Positions 16,632-26,324 are shown, counted from the first letter of the stretch. The stretch: DNA of 64,000 nt from Kibdelosporangium philippinense (GCF_021390435.2 NZ_JAJVCN010000004.1:414501-478500), one strand, 5' to 3'. The notes: generated from the sequence alone by a model not told the origin. Numbers and translations: made by a program.

Positions 16632-17629
16632 TGGATGACTCCCGTCTCGCGGGCGGCCGTGGCGGGCGTCATGGGTGGCGGCTTGTGGTCGTGGGGTTGG
16701 GCGAACACGAGGATGTCGGAATGCACGCGCAGGTGTGGTGCGGGCAATCCACGTACGACCGCGCGATGGCGCGTGCGGGCGTGTTCAGCGGCATCGCGTC
16801 CGTCCACTGTGGTGGCGATGTGGCCGTCGCGGATAGGGGTGTGCAAGGCGATGATGTGCTGGAGGTAGAGCAGGTCTGCGTTCTGGCCTGCTGTGACGAT
16901 CCGGCCGGTCGGATCGGTCAACTCGCCTCGTGACCAGTCACAGTGCGTGAACACGGTGAGGATGCCGCCGACGCGCAACGAGTGGGCTGCGAGATGTGCC
17001 AGCAGTTCGCTGGTGTCGGTGTGCTCGGGACGCACGCTGGCGATGAGCAGATCCGTACTCGCGGGCTCGGTATCGATCATGTTGAGCACGTCATCATGCG
17101 ACGGATCCGCGAGGTCGGCACGCTTGACGGCGAGGTTCCCAGACATCGACGAAGCGGTCTGTTCGGTGGGCGATGATGCTCGTGGAACGTGGACCACACG
17201 AGCCGCGCGGTCGAGGTCTTCGGCGATCTTCATAACGGCTGTGAGGCTGTCCCGACCGGCCGCCCTGATGGCGTCGTTGTCGGGTTCGGTCGATGCGTCC
17301 CGGGTCGTTGGCCATGCCAGTACGGTGACGTGTTCCTGTGGCTTGCTGAATGACTCGACGATTCTGGCGATGATCGGTGCGGGCCAGTTCGCATCGGGAT
17401 TCGTCGCTGTGTCACACGCCCACACTGTCGCGGGGGTTGGTGTTGACGCCGACCTTCGTGAGCGCGTTTGAGTGTTCGTCTTGCCGGTCTTCGGAAGGCT
17501 GACGCGGGTGGTTGTTGGCGCGGTGGGATAGGGCCTGCGGTCACCGCCAGGCCGTGATGATGGTCGGGAACTTATTGCCCGTGCGGCGGTGCTGCGCCGC
17601 CGCCGAGCGGGTTGTTCGGAGTGGGTCAC
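16628..17629 (-). CDS. Methyltransferase-like protein lacking catalytic motifs
   Basis: A 333-residue product from the GTG at 17629, which has GGAGG five bases upstream; the frame is open to 17752. After ~65 disordered, basic residues the fold pattern parallels its neighbour at 15711-16631: ANWPAPIIARIVESFSKP matches the helix before motif I, and the C-terminal PHLRVHSDILVFAQP matches PLHLIAHEDVLVFRTP. Where the neighbour has DPMCGIGTT and TSPPY, this protein has VLAWPTTRD and IASVRPEH, so catalysis is unlikely. It may be a non-catalytic partner subunit; that is an inference. It is first in the operon and coupled by ATGA to the active enzyme. Confidence 0.6.
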   Translation of the reverse strand: MTHSEQPARRRRSTAARAISSRPSSRPGGDRRPYPTAPTTTRVSLPKTGKTNTQTRSRRSASTPTPATVWACDTATNPDANWPAPIIARIVESFSKPQEHVTVLAWPTTRDASTEPDNDAIRAAGRDSLTAVMKIAEDLDRAARVVHVPRASSPTEQTASSMSGNLAVKRADLADPSHDDVLNMIDTEPASTDLLIASVRPEHTDTSELLAHLAAHSLRVGGILTVFTHCDWSRGELTDPTGRIVTAGQNADLLYLQHIIALHTPIRDGHIATTVDGRDAAEHARTRHRAVVRGLPAPHLRVHSDILVFAQPHDHKPPPMTPATAARETGVIQ

Positions 17630-18088
17630 GGGTGCCTCCGCGAAGCCGGTGCGCCACGCGATGTACGCGGCGCCTGCTGACACCTCCGAACTCCGGAATA
17701 AGACCGTGCAGGGGACAGGCCGATCGAGAATTTTTCGGTGGAGACCGTGCAACCGAAGTTATTTGCGAATAGACGCAATATTGGGGTCAACCACGGCATG
17801 GCGGCGTGATACTCACAGTGCTCACCGGGCTCGTGAACCTCGGTCTTACCGGAGTGGTACTGAACTAGTACTGGATCGACAAATCGCCTGGTAGTCGCCG
17901 GTAATCGAGATCGAAAAGTCGATCTTCGATCGTTCACCTTGTCGATCTTGAAGTCCGCCGATGCCATGGCATTGCGAGCGTCAGTACCAGTTTGGTATTT
18001 GGTTTGTACTAATCCGGTCAGCGGTTGGTCATATCCCTCATGGCCTCCTTGTGGCGTTGCTGTTTCCACATTCCACGAGGAGTCGTAC
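17630..18088. promoter_or_regulatory. Divergent control region between methylase and transfer operons
   Basis: This 459-bp stretch has no convincing gene. It is less GC-rich than its flanks and contains an inverted repeat, GATCGAA (17909-17915) with TTCGATC (17925-17931), separated by nine bases. AGTACTGG/AGTACCAG-like words occur on either side. These are plausible operators for one of the element's regulators. Promoter boxes could not be fixed with confidence. Confidence 0.45.
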
Positions 18089-19054
18089 ATGACTTCCAAA
18101 TACTCAATTCCACGTGCCGGACTCAGGCGTGACGCAGCACCCTTGGATGCCGCACGAACGGCCTTCGAGTGGCTCATCACGGGGCCTCATCCCGTCGCTG
18201 TGGACGGTCAGTTGTTCCCCGGTCTGCCGAACCGTCGAGTGCCGTTGAACGAGCTGCGTGACCGGTTGCTCGCGCGCCGCTGTCCACAGACTTTGCGCGA
18301 CGCGGTCTGGGCGCATCTTGTGCTGCGTTCACGCACCGAGGGCGCGACCTGGACAGTCGGTGCCACGGGCGTAGCGCTGCCGGCGCTCACCGCGATCGCC
18401 GGCAAACTCACGGCCCGGTTCGCTGGGGATCCCGCCGATATCGACGCCGCCGTGCTGACTGGTTTCCTCGCCGAACTCACCACAATCGATCTGCGCAAAC
18501 CGCGGATCATGTTGCGGCTGCGGTGGGCGGCCTACCGCGCTGGATACGTCGCGGTACGCGAAGCCTTCGACGCCCCGGCGCCGTCCTTCAGCGCGTTCCG
18601 CTCACACCAACCACCACCGCCATGGGGCCACCCAGATTTCGTCCTTGCTCGCGCCGTTGCCGAACGAGCGATAACCGCTGAGGAAGCCGAGCTGATCGGT
18701 ACGACTCGGCTGGAAGGCACACCGCTCAAGGTCGCGGCGGAGTTGCGCGGTGCCACGTATCAGGCGGTCAAGAAGGCCCGGCTGCGTGCGGAGCACCGCT
18801 TGGTCGCGTACCTGCTGGGCGACGCCCCCAGCAGTCACGCCGACAGTGATGTAGCCCGTCAGGCGGCCGACGCGGTGGTCATCACCAGCGCGGCGCGCAC
18901 TGCCTCGGGTTCACCGAGCGTGACCGGCGTCGAGGTGGAGAAAGTCCGCCGTCGCGTGTCCCCGAAGGGCTCCGAAACCGGAGTTCGGGGCTGCGGGAGG
19001 AAACCGGCCGGTCCCGCGCACACCACGACTTCGGAGGTGCCGCGATGCGCCTGA
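18089..19054 (+). CDS. Sigma-like/HTH DNA-binding protein heading the transfer operon
   Basis: A 321-residue protein. The ATG at 18089 is preceded by GAGGAG at good spacing. The middle is helical. ITAEEAELIGTTRLEG followed by TPLKVAAELRGATYQAV resembles sigma-70 region 4 helix-turn-helix units and ends in a basic KKARLRAEHRL. The C-terminal ~60 residues are disordered and basic. It overlaps the VirB2-like gene. Similar genes head actinobacterial VirB-like operons, where a regulatory role is presumed. I cannot name the exact function. Confidence 0.6.
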   Translation: MTSKYSIPRAGLRRDAAPLDAARTAFEWLITGPHPVAVDGQLFPGLPNRRVPLNELRDRLLARRCPQTLRDAVWAHLVLRSRTEGATWTVGATGVALPALTAIAGKLTARFAGDPADIDAAVLTGFLAELTTIDLRKPRIMLRLRWAAYRAGYVAVREAFDAPAPSFSAFRSHQPPPPWGHPDFVLARAVAERAITAEEAELIGTTRLEGTPLKVAAELRGATYQAVKKARLRAEHRLVAYLLGDAPSSHADSDVARQAADAVVITSAARTASGSPSVTGVEVEKVRRRVSPKGSETGVRGCGRKPAGPAHTTTSEVPRCA

Positions 19055-19404
19055 CTCCACGCCAGCCCACGCCCGCTCGCCGTCGGCATTGGGCGCTGCT
19101 GATTCACGTTGCTGTTCTCGCCTTCGCCGCGGCGGAACCCGCGTACGCACAAGGCACTGTGCTCGCGTTGGCGGGATCGGTCGATCAAGTGCTGGACAAC
19201 ATCCGCAACTGGTTGATGAGCATCTTGGCCGCTCTCGCGACCGTCTTCCTGACAGTTGGTGGTGTCCGTCGGGTGATGGGTGGGGGAGATCCTGGCGAGC
19301 AGGAGAAAGCCAAGACCTGCTTCAAAAGCGCCGCCATCGGCTACGGGCTGGCCGCGCTGGCGCCCCTGGTCGTGAGTGTCCTCAAAGGCATCGTGGGGGC
19401 GTAG
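19045..19404 (+). CDS. VirB2/TrbC-like pilin subunit
   Basis: A 119-residue membrane protein. A basic N-terminus and a hydrophobic signal (HWALLIHVAVLAFAAAEPAYA, likely cleaved after AYA) are followed by two hydrophobic segments, LMSILAALATVFLTVGGVRR and AIGYGLAALAPLVVSVLKG, joined by a short charged loop (GGGDPGEQEKAKTC). This is the VirB2 pattern. It overlaps the upstream gene by 10 bp and is followed 3 bp later by the VirB6-like gene. The product likely forms or lines the transfer channel surface. Confidence 0.75.
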   Translation: MRLTPRQPTPARRRHWALLIHVAVLAFAAAEPAYAQGTVLALAGSVDQVLDNIRNWLMSILAALATVFLTVGGVRRVMGGGDPGEQEKAKTCFKSAAIGYGLAALAPLVVSVLKGIVGA

Positions 19405-19407
19405 GCG

Positions 19408-21513
19408 ATGCCCACGGCCAAGCCTTACCGAAGGATGCTCGCGCCTCCCCCTATGCACGGTCCGTGGCGTGGCCGGGCAATCGCGTGGTTGCTGACAGTG
19501 AGTCTGACTGTCCTGTGTGGAGCTGCGCTGGCCGTCAACGCCGGTGCGGCGCCGCTCGGCCCGGTGCACGCGCAACCCTTGCCGACTCCGCCGCCAAGCT
19601 CGAGCACGTCGACACCGAACCTGCCGATCCCGACAGGGCCTCCGACGTCGGTGACGTGTTTTCCGGGATCACTGCAGTACGAGTGTCTCAACCAGACCAC
19701 CACGACACCTCGGCCGCCGTGCACCGGCGAGGGTTGTATCCCGCAGCCGCCGAGTTCCCCGCCGCCGAGCGGCCCCGGTTCGGGCCAACCCGTTCCTCCA
19801 GGCGAACAAGAAGATGACTGCGGGCTCACCAATATCGGTGCGTGCATCACCGAAGCGATCAACGACTTCTTCCGCACTCTCGTTGAGGCTGCGCTAAACC
19901 CGTTGCTGGACCTGTTGGGCCGCACACTGCTGACCACACCGACACCGGATTCGCTGCCACGGGTCGGCGAGTTGTGGCACAACTCGTGGGACATCCTGCT
20001 GGTCAGCTACGGGCTGCTGGTGATGATCGGCGGCGTGCTGATCATGAGCTATCAGACACTGCAAGCCCGGTACACGGTCAAGGAAATCGCGCCTCGGCTG
20101 GTGGTCGGCTTCGTGGCCGGAGCGCTGAGCTTGTGGGTGGCGACCAAAGCCATTCAGATCGCGAACGGGTTGTCGCAAGCTGTTTTGGGCGACGGCATGG
20201 ACCCCGCCAGAGCGAGCAAGGCACTCACTGAACTTGTGCTGGGTTCGCTCACCAATGGTGGCATGTGGCTGGTCTTCATTGGACTGGTCGTCGCCGTGAT
20301 GCTCGTGCTCCTTTTGATCACGTACATCGTGCGGGTGGCGATCACGATCATCCTGATCGCCGGTGCGCCGTTGGCGTTGATGGGCCACGCGCTCCCGCAG
20401 ACCGAAGGCATCGCGCAGTGGTGGTGGAAAGTCTTCGGCGGTTGCCTGGCGATCCAGGTTGGACAGAGTCTGGCATTGGTCGCGGCGATCAACGTCTTCT
20501 TCACGCCGGGTGGCTTCACGCTGTTCGGCCCGACCGTGTCCGGGTTGGTCAACCTGCTCATTGTCTTGGCGCTGCTATTCATCTTGTTCAAGATTCCGTA
20601 CTGGTTCTTGAGCCCGATGCGCTCGGGTGGACGGTCGCTGTTGAGCAGCCTCGTACGCGGTTTCATCGCCTACAAGACCTTCGGCCTGCTCGGCCGCATG
20701 AGCCGCGGTCATGGCGGGTCCGCGCAGCCGCGGCGCCTCGCACCGTCGGCACCTAACGGCGGCAGCGACGGCAAGGCATGGTCGCAGCCACTGCCGTGGT
20801 GGTCATGGCGACGCCGACGTGCGGCGAAGTGGATCCGTCCCGATGCGAACATGCTGCCGTTGAAACTGCGCCGCGGGGCGTCCGCGGTAGGGCAGCCACG
20901 GCACACGCTCGCCGACGAGTTGCACGATCCCGGCCGTGACACGCCTGGGCAGCGCCCGACGCCAGCAGACCATCCCGACCTGTTCGGACCCGAAGGTCAA
21001 GTCCGGCGGCACGCGCGACCCGTGAGAGTCGATCGTCCACTGATTCCGCCAACGCCGGGCATGCTCCCACTGCGACTACGGTCCTCCGCGCCCGGCACCA
21101 CAAGGTCCACGCTCGCCGACGAGCTGGCCAACCCGCATCGAGCTCATCCCGGCAGTGCACCGATGCCGCCCCACTCGCCCGGATTGGTGACCCGACACGG
21201 GCACGTCAACCCTGCGGCCAGGCCACCGCACGTGCGTCACCCGCTCATCCCACCCGAGCCCGGGATGCTGCCGATGTACGTCCGGCACGCCGACCCGATC
21301 ACCCCTCGAACCACGGTGGGCGACGAGTTCGACGCCCGCCCCACGGGCTATCCGCCCAGCCCACCGACGGCGCCTGGCCTGTTCATGCGCGACGGGCGGC
21401 CCAACCGCCGCGCAACGCCGCCCAAGAAGAAGCCACACACGCCGCCGAGGAGACGCGCGTCGCCTCCGAGCGGGCCGCTTCCGCCACCACCCAAGCCTGG
21501 AGGTAAGCCATGA
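19408..21513 (+). CDS. VirB6/TrbL-like polytopic transfer protein with a repeated C-terminal tail
   Basis: A 701-residue protein. The N-terminal signal segment (AIAWLLTVSLTVLCGAALAV) is followed by ~100 Pro-rich extracytoplasmic residues. Hydrophobic segments then include ILLVSYGLLVMIGGVLIM, LVVGFVAGALSLWVATKAI, VVAVMLVLLLITYIVRV, ITIILIAGAPLALMG and LVNLLIVLALLFILFKI, as expected for the inner-membrane channel component. From about 480 the cytoplasmic tail contains three related units of ~68-70 residues, each with MLPL/M.(L/V)R, T(L/V)(A/G)DE(L/F) and P.LF or P.LV, spaced at about 482, 552 and 620. The stop overlaps the original ATG of the PrgI-like gene at 21510. Confidence 0.75.
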   Translation: MPTAKPYRRMLAPPPMHGPWRGRAIAWLLTVSLTVLCGAALAVNAGAAPLGPVHAQPLPTPPPSSSTSTPNLPIPTGPPTSVTCFPGSLQYECLNQTTTTPRPPCTGEGCIPQPPSSPPPSGPGSGQPVPPGEQEDDCGLTNIGACITEAINDFFRTLVEAALNPLLDLLGRTLLTTPTPDSLPRVGELWHNSWDILLVSYGLLVMIGGVLIMSYQTLQARYTVKEIAPRLVVGFVAGALSLWVATKAIQIANGLSQAVLGDGMDPARASKALTELVLGSLTNGGMWLVFIGLVVAVMLVLLLITYIVRVAITIILIAGAPLALMGHALPQTEGIAQWWWKVFGGCLAIQVGQSLALVAAINVFFTPGGFTLFGPTVSGLVNLLIVLALLFILFKIPYWFLSPMRSGGRSLLSSLVRGFIAYKTFGLLGRMSRGHGGSAQPRRLAPSAPNGGSDGKAWSQPLPWWSWRRRRAAKWIRPDANMLPLKLRRGASAVGQPRHTLADELHDPGRDTPGQRPTPADHPDLFGPEGQVRRHARPVRVDRPLIPPTPGMLPLRLRSSAPGTTRSTLADELANPHRAHPGSAPMPPHSPGLVTRHGHVNPAARPPHVRHPLIPPEPGMLPMYVRHADPITPRTTVGDEFDARPTGYPPSPPTAPGLFMRDGRPNRRATPPKKKPHTPPRRRASPPSGPLPPPPKPGGKP

Positions 21514-21532
21514 CCACGCCTGTCCGTATCCC
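21510..21532 (+). pseudogene. Severed 5' end of the PrgI/VirB3-like gene
   Basis: The original start ATGACCACGCCTGTCCGTATC encodes MTTPVRIP and overlaps the VirB6-like stop (ATGA). The frame then enters the inserted island. Joined to 29887 onward it reads MTTPVRIPADVDMADRV, so this is where the host gene began before insertion. The long frame continuing to 24095 is chance reading across the antisense recombinase and elements. Confidence 0.85.
21525..21532. other. attL core of the serine-recombinase island
   Basis: CGTATCCC occurs here and again at 29879-29886. It is the only sequence shared by the two junctions, and collapsing the two copies restores the PrgI-like gene. A short common core of this kind is typical of large serine integrases. 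Confidence 0.85.
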
Positions 21533-21542
21533 GACGGTCGTT

Positions 21543-23159
21543 TCATACTGCACCTCCTGCGATTGTTGGGGTTGTTCGCTTGCCGCGCGATGTGGGTTTG
21601 GCGGCTTGCTGTCGGTAGATGGCTTGGGTTTCCTCGTTCCAGGGGATGCACCATCGTCGGCTGGTCTCGACGCGCCGGACGGGCACGAGGTCGTGGCGGA
21701 TCCAGTAGTAGATCGCTTTGGTCGACACGCCCAGCAGCTTGGCTGCTTGGGTGACGCTGACCTCGCCGTCCTGGACGGCTGCGGTGCGCGGGGCGGGGAT
21801 GCCGTAGGTGTCCCGGATCCTCGCAACGGCCGCGGTGTCGAACGGACGCCCCTTGCCGGTGGTCAGCCCGGCGGCGTTGAGCTGCTCGGCGAGTTGGGCG
21901 CTGGTCTTGGCCGCACCATAGCGGCTGATGATCTCCACTGCGGTGGTGGGGGTGCGGCCGGGGCCCTTGCGGTTGACCGTGATCTCGTCGGTAGCGCCGG
22001 TGTGCCACCGCACCCCGATCCGCACCTGCCCACGCTGCTCGATCGGCAGCAGGGTGATGTCGGCGATGAGTGTGCGCAGCAGTCGCTTGCGATCCCGCGG
22101 GCTCGTGTCGGGGTCGTCCCACAACCGCGGCAGGTCCGCCGCCAGCGCCTCCAGCGTCGAGCGGGGCGGCAGCGGCGGCTTGGCCGCCCGTGCGGTCTCC
22201 AACGCCGTCTCCGCCTCGGCCAGCGCGGCGAGTTTGGCCTCCCAGCGGGACTCCAGACTCCGTGCCACCAAACGGTTCTCCGGTTCCACCTGACTGAACG
22301 CGCGCTCAGCGCGGTCGGCCTCGTAGCGGGCGCGCTCGACCGCGAGTTCGGCGGCCCGATGGCTGCGGACGTGTCGTTCGGTGACTTCGTCGGCCACCGC
22401 CAACGCCGCGGTGATCTGCTCGGGCGTGACCGCCTCAAGCAGCAACCGGCCGACCACGTCGTCCACGGTGGCCACCGCGACCGAACGGCAGCCCGTGGTG
22501 CTCGCCTGGTCGCTGGCGCTGGTGCATACGTAAAACACGTAGTGGCGGTTGCCGTACCGGGTGCCCATCCGCGCACCACACGCGCCGCAGTAGATGATGC
22601 CCTGGCACAACGCGCTGCCCTCGCGTGGCGGGCGAGCACCGCGGGCGGTGTGGTTCGCGGCGAGTTTGGCCTCGTTGTCCAGGAACTGCTGCCAGCTGAT
22701 GTAGCCCTCGTGATGGTCGTGGATGAGCACCGTCCACTCGTCGCGGGCGCGTTTGCGCCGCGCGGAGCGCACTGTGCCGTCCGGTTGCACCCGGCGCTTG
22801 TCGTAGCTGCGCCCGTAGGTGTAGGCACCGGCGTAGGCGGGGTTCTTCAGCGCCTGCAACACCCGATAGTGGCCCAGTTTTCCCCACTTCAGCCGCCCGG
22901 CCCATGCCCCGCCGTAGGCACGTTGCGGGAACAGACGGTCGGTGTCGGCGAACGCCTTGACCACGCCGTAGGCCGAGCCGGTGCGGGCGAACTCGGCGAA
23001 CAGGTCCTCCACCGCGGTGCGGACCTGCTCATCCGGGTCGATCACCACCTGTCCGTCGAGGTCGTAGACGAACCCGACCGCGAGCTGGGCACGCAGCTCA
23101 CCTCGATGTGCGGCAGCCAGTTTCGCGCCGTGCAGGCGGCCAGCCAGCAGGTGGAGCTC
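21543..23159 (-). pseudogene. 3' part of the serine recombinase gene
   Basis: This encodes ~538 residues: the end of the catalytic linker (ELHLLAGRLHGAKLAAAHRG), the Recombinase domain (HYRVLQALKNPAYAGAYTYG), the zinc-ribbon domain (GIIYCGACGARMGTRY ... YVCTSASDQASTTGCRSV), a long coiled coil (EVTERHVRSHRAAELAVERA onward) and a C-terminal helix-turn-helix (VSVTQAAKLLGVSTKAIYYW). This is the large serine recombinase layout. The N-terminal catalytic part is at 28988-29434. Joined across one GGCCTCC the frame is exactly 688 codons. No native start exists in this fragment. Confidence 0.88.
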
Positions 23160-23166
23160 GGCCTCC

Positions 23167-23241
23167 TATGCGAACCCGTCCGTTATGCCGACCTGGCGGG
23201 GGAAGTTGTTTGCTCCCAGCAAAATCTGGCTACCAAGTTCG
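23167..23241 (+). repeat. Left terminal inverted repeat of the RIT element (75 bp)
   Basis: Begins TATGCGAACCCGTCCG and ends CTACCAAGTTCG. It is the perfect reverse complement of 28886-28960. With the adjacent GGCCTCC the match extends to 82 bp, because the right repeat is followed by GGAGGCC. Confidence 0.95.
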
Positions 23242-23306
23242 GCGTAATCAGCGTCCTTGATCAGCGTCTCCTTTTCGCTCAACACCTTGATGGAGAGGAG
23301 AAGGTC

Positions 23307-24015
23307 ATGACGACAGTTCCGTGTTGGGCTCGGGTGTGCCTACCGTTAGCTCCTTATGCTGATGGTTACCGGGCTGAGCTGGAGCGATTGGGTTACACGC
23401 CGCTGACCGCGGCGGCGCATGTGCGGTTGATGGCGCACCTGAGCCGATGGCTGGCTCGGGAGGGTCTGGAGACGTCGGAGTTGACCCCCGCGACGGTGGA
23501 TACCTACTTCGTTTACCGCCGCGCGGCCGGCTACGTCAACGAGCGCACCGCACGAGCGCTGCGGCCGCTGGTGGGCTACCTGCAGCATCTGGGGGTGGTT
23601 TCAGCGTGGGTCCCTGCGGCCGCGACAACCCCGGTGGAGCAGTTACTGGTCCGCTATCGCGACTACCTCACCACTGAGCGAGGACTGGCCCAAACGACGG
23701 TCGCGCTGAATGTGCGCCTGGTACAACCGTTCCTGCTAGAGAGGGCGAACAAGACCGAAGATGACGTTGATCTGGAGCGCTTGACCGCGGGTGAGGTGGC
23801 CGCGTTCGTGGTGGTGCAGTGTCGGAAGCGGCCTCGGTCTGCTCAGCGGATCGTGACGGCTCTCCGGTCCCTGCTTACGTTTCTGTATCTGGAAGGTGTC
23901 ATCGACCAGCCGCTGGCCACAGCCGTGCCTTCGGTAGCGGGCTGGACGCTGAGAGGTCTGCCTCAAGCGCTGGAAGCCGACCAGGTGGTCGCGTTGCTGG
24001 CCTCGTGTGATCAGC
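23307..24015 (+). pseudogene. 5' part of RIT recombinase A (tyrosine recombinase), IS21-interrupted
   Basis: Starts at the ATG at 23307 with GGAGAAGG upstream. It encodes the N-terminal DNA-binding half: a first SAM-like domain (YRAELERLGYTPLTAAAHVR), then a second core-binding domain (VRYRDYLTTERGLAQTTVAL) up to the SCDQ before the IS. The catalytic half resumes at 26444. Joined over one TCAGC duplication the gene is 406 codons with no stop. The element's own transposition is expected to be lost or reduced. Confidence 0.87.
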
Positions 24016-24069
24016 TGTCGGCGTATCCGGTGATGTGTCCAGGTGAGTACGAACTGATGTGTCCAGGTG

Positions 24070-24840
24070 TCAAGCGACGGTGGCGGTGTCCGTGATGGCG
24101 GCGAGTCGGTTCTTCAGCCGGTAGCTGGGGCCGTTGATGGGGATGACGTCGCAGTGGTGCAGGAGCCGGTCGAGGATCGCGGTGGCGAGGACCTCGTCGC
24201 TGAAGACTTGGGCCCATTCCCCGAAGTTCTTATTCGAGGTCAGAATGACGGAGCCTTTCTCGTAGCGCTTCGAAATAACCTGGAAGACCAGGTTGGCTTC
24301 GGCGCGTTCGAGGGGCTGATAGCCCACCTCGTCGATCACGAGGACGTTGGGCCGTAGGTAGGTGCGCAGAGTGCTGGTGAGCCGTCCGATCGCGTCGGCG
24401 GCTTTCAGGCGGCGGACCATGTCGTCCAGGGTGGTGAAGTAGACGGTGTAGCCGGCGCGGCAGGCAGCGACCGCGAGAGCGACGGCGATGTGTGTTTTCC
24501 CGACTCCGGGCGGCCCGAGCAGAGCGGCGTTGCCTTTGTCCTCAATGAACGAGAGCGTGGCCAAGTCTTTGATCTTCCGCGGATCCAGCTCGGGCTGGAA
24601 GGAGAAGTCGTAGTCGTCCAGGGTCTTGTGGTGCGGCAGTTTCGACAGGCGCAGGGCGCTGCGGAAGCGGCGTTCGTCGCGGACGGCGGCTTCCTCTTCC
24701 AGGACCAGGTCGAGGAACTCGAGGTATCCCATCTGGTTGTCCTCGGCGCGGCGGGCGAAGGTGTCGAGCTGGCTGGGCAGGTGGTTCAGGCCGAGCCGGG
24801 TGGCGGTGGAGCGGATGCGGGTGGTGACCAGCTCGTTCAA
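24070..24840 (-). CDS. istB: IS21 helper ATPase IstB
   Basis: A 256-residue AAA+ protein of the DnaC-like kind that assists the IstA transposase in target choice. Walker A is LLGPPGVGKTHIAVALA and Walker B VLVIDEVGYQPLERAE. ILTSNKNFGEW is the sensor-1 region. Its ATG overlaps the istA stop (24837-24840). Normal family length, with no sign of damage. Confidence 0.93.
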   Translation of the reverse strand: MNELVTTRIRSTATRLGLNHLPSQLDTFARRAEDNQMGYLEFLDLVLEEEAAVRDERRFRSALRLSKLPHHKTLDDYDFSFQPELDPRKIKDLATLSFIEDKGNAALLGPPGVGKTHIAVALAVAACRAGYTVYFTTLDDMVRRLKAADAIGRLTSTLRTYLRPNVLVIDEVGYQPLERAEANLVFQVISKRYEKGSVILTSNKNFGEWAQVFSDEVLATAILDRLLHHCDVIPINGPSYRLKNRLAAITDTATVA

Positions 24841-26324
24841 CGGTGATCCTTCGTCTGCGGTAGTGCTGTGGTCCTGCTGGGTCCGGTGCCGGTGAGTTGT
24901 TCATAGACCGACAGCGGGCGGTGTTCGACCTTGATCTGTGCGGCGGCGGTGCGGGTGAGCAGCGCCTCCAGTGACCGGGGCCACGACTGTTCAGGCGCGG
25001 TATTGGGCCGCAGCGGGATGACCTTCCCGTCGTGGTCGTCGTCCTCGATGCTGGTGGTAACCGCGCGGGTGTGGCCGTCGGGCAGACCGTCCCAATGGGT
25101 TTCGTCGACGACCCGCTGGCCTCTGGTCGTGGCCCGGGGATGGACGGCCAGCAGGGTGCCGTCGGCTAGGTTGCCGGTCGTGGCCGCGTCGATGGATGTG
25201 GCATGCAGGCTGATGGTGTCGGCGGTGGCGCGGATCTCGACCAGCTGGCGGTGACGGACCTTGCGGGCAGGAACTGAGTAAAGGCTGGCGTCGAACGCGA
25301 CCAGGCAGTCCTTGCCGACGTGCCGCAGATGCCGCTGCGTGACCAGATACGGACTGACTGGGATTGGGTGCAGGGCCGAGTGGTCACGGGCGGCGCGGTG
25401 GCCGATGACCTCGCCGTGCGTGCTGTGGACGCGCTTGCGCCGCAACGGGACCCAGGCGGTGAACGCCGAGTCCATCTCCTCCAGGCTGGCGAACCCACGA
25501 CCGGCCAGGACGTGATCGCGCACGATCGCGACTTGGCGCTCGACCCGGCCCTTGCCGGTCGGGCGGTATGCGGCCAGCACGTCGATGTCGAAGTCGTAGT
25601 GCCCGGCGAACGCCACGGCTTCCGGATGCAACGGAACGGCCTTGCCTGGGGCGACATGCCGACGCACCACGGTCTTGGTGCGGTCGTAGACGATCGCCCG
25701 AGGCACCCCGCCGAAGTGCTCGAACGCCCGGCGATGGCAGGCGAAGAAGGTCTCCAGGTCCTGACTGGTGGTAAAGCAGCAGAACGGGTCGCGTGAATAG
25801 GACAAGGTCATGTGGAACGAGTAGACCTTCGGAATGCCGACATGCGCGAGGATCTGACCCTCGTCCCCCCAGTCCACTTGGGCCTGCGCGCCTGGGATCA
25901 CCTCGAACCGGCGGTGCAGGAGCCCCAGCTCGTCCGGGGCGATACCCAGCTCGGCCGCGATCCTGGGACGGGCCTCCTGCAAATACAGCTTGACGCGCTG
26001 ATAGTTGCCGGTGAACCCGTACTGCTCGACCAGCCGCTCGTGAATAACCGTGCCTTTCAGCAGCAGCTCTGAGCGCAGCCACGCATCGATCACCGGCGCC
26101 ATCGCGGCGATCACCGGCGTGCGGGTCCCCTTGCGGCTGCTGCCTCGCGGCGGTCCTGGCCGCGCGTCGCTGGCCAGGTATTTGCGGACAGTCTGCCGGT
26201 GCAGCCCGGTCTCCCGCGCGATCGCAGAGATGCTCATCGCGCCGGACTCATACAAGCCACGGAAGCGACGCAGCTCCGCCCACCGCTCCTCGTCCAAGAT
26301 CACCAGTGCCGTCCCTATACACAC
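24837..26324 (-). CDS. istA: IS21 transposase IstA
   Basis: A DDE transposase of up to 495 residues. An N-terminal helix-turn-helix (MSISAIARETGLHRQTVRKYL) precedes the rve-type core: QVDWGDEG holds the first Asp and AIVYDRTKTV the second, with the Glu expected in the GKGRVERQVAIVRDHVL region. A C-terminal beta-barrel-like segment follows (YSVPARKVRHRQLVEIRA). The frame starts at a GTG at 26324, but the GTG at 26303 (VILDEERW) is equally plausible. Intact by appearance, so it could mobilise itself. Confidence 0.92.
   Translation of the reverse strand: MCIGTALVILDEERWAELRRFRGLYESGAMSISAIARETGLHRQTVRKYLASDARPGPPRGSSRKGTRTPVIAAMAPVIDAWLRSELLLKGTVIHERLVEQYGFTGNYQRVKLYLQEARPRIAAELGIAPDELGLLHRRFEVIPGAQAQVDWGDEGQILAHVGIPKVYSFHMTLSYSRDPFCCFTTSQDLETFFACHRRAFEHFGGVPRAIVYDRTKTVVRRHVAPGKAVPLHPEAVAFAGHYDFDIDVLAAYRPTGKGRVERQVAIVRDHVLAGRGFASLEEMDSAFTAWVPLRRKRVHSTHGEVIGHRAARDHSALHPIPVSPYLVTQRHLRHVGKDCLVAFDASLYSVPARKVRHRQLVEIRATADTISLHATSIDAATTGNLADGTLLAVHPRATTRGQRVVDETHWDGLPDGHTRAVTTSIEDDDHDGKVIPLRPNTAPEQSWPRSLEALLTRTAAAQIKVEHRPLSVYEQLTGTGPSRTTALPQTKDHR

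Noticed and set aside
21510..24095. An 861-codon open frame on the plus strand
   Set aside because: It begins with the true MTTPVRIP start but then runs antisense to the serine recombinase and through the RIT left end into ritA. The Val/Gly/Arg-rich translation is typical of antisense reading in GC-rich DNA.
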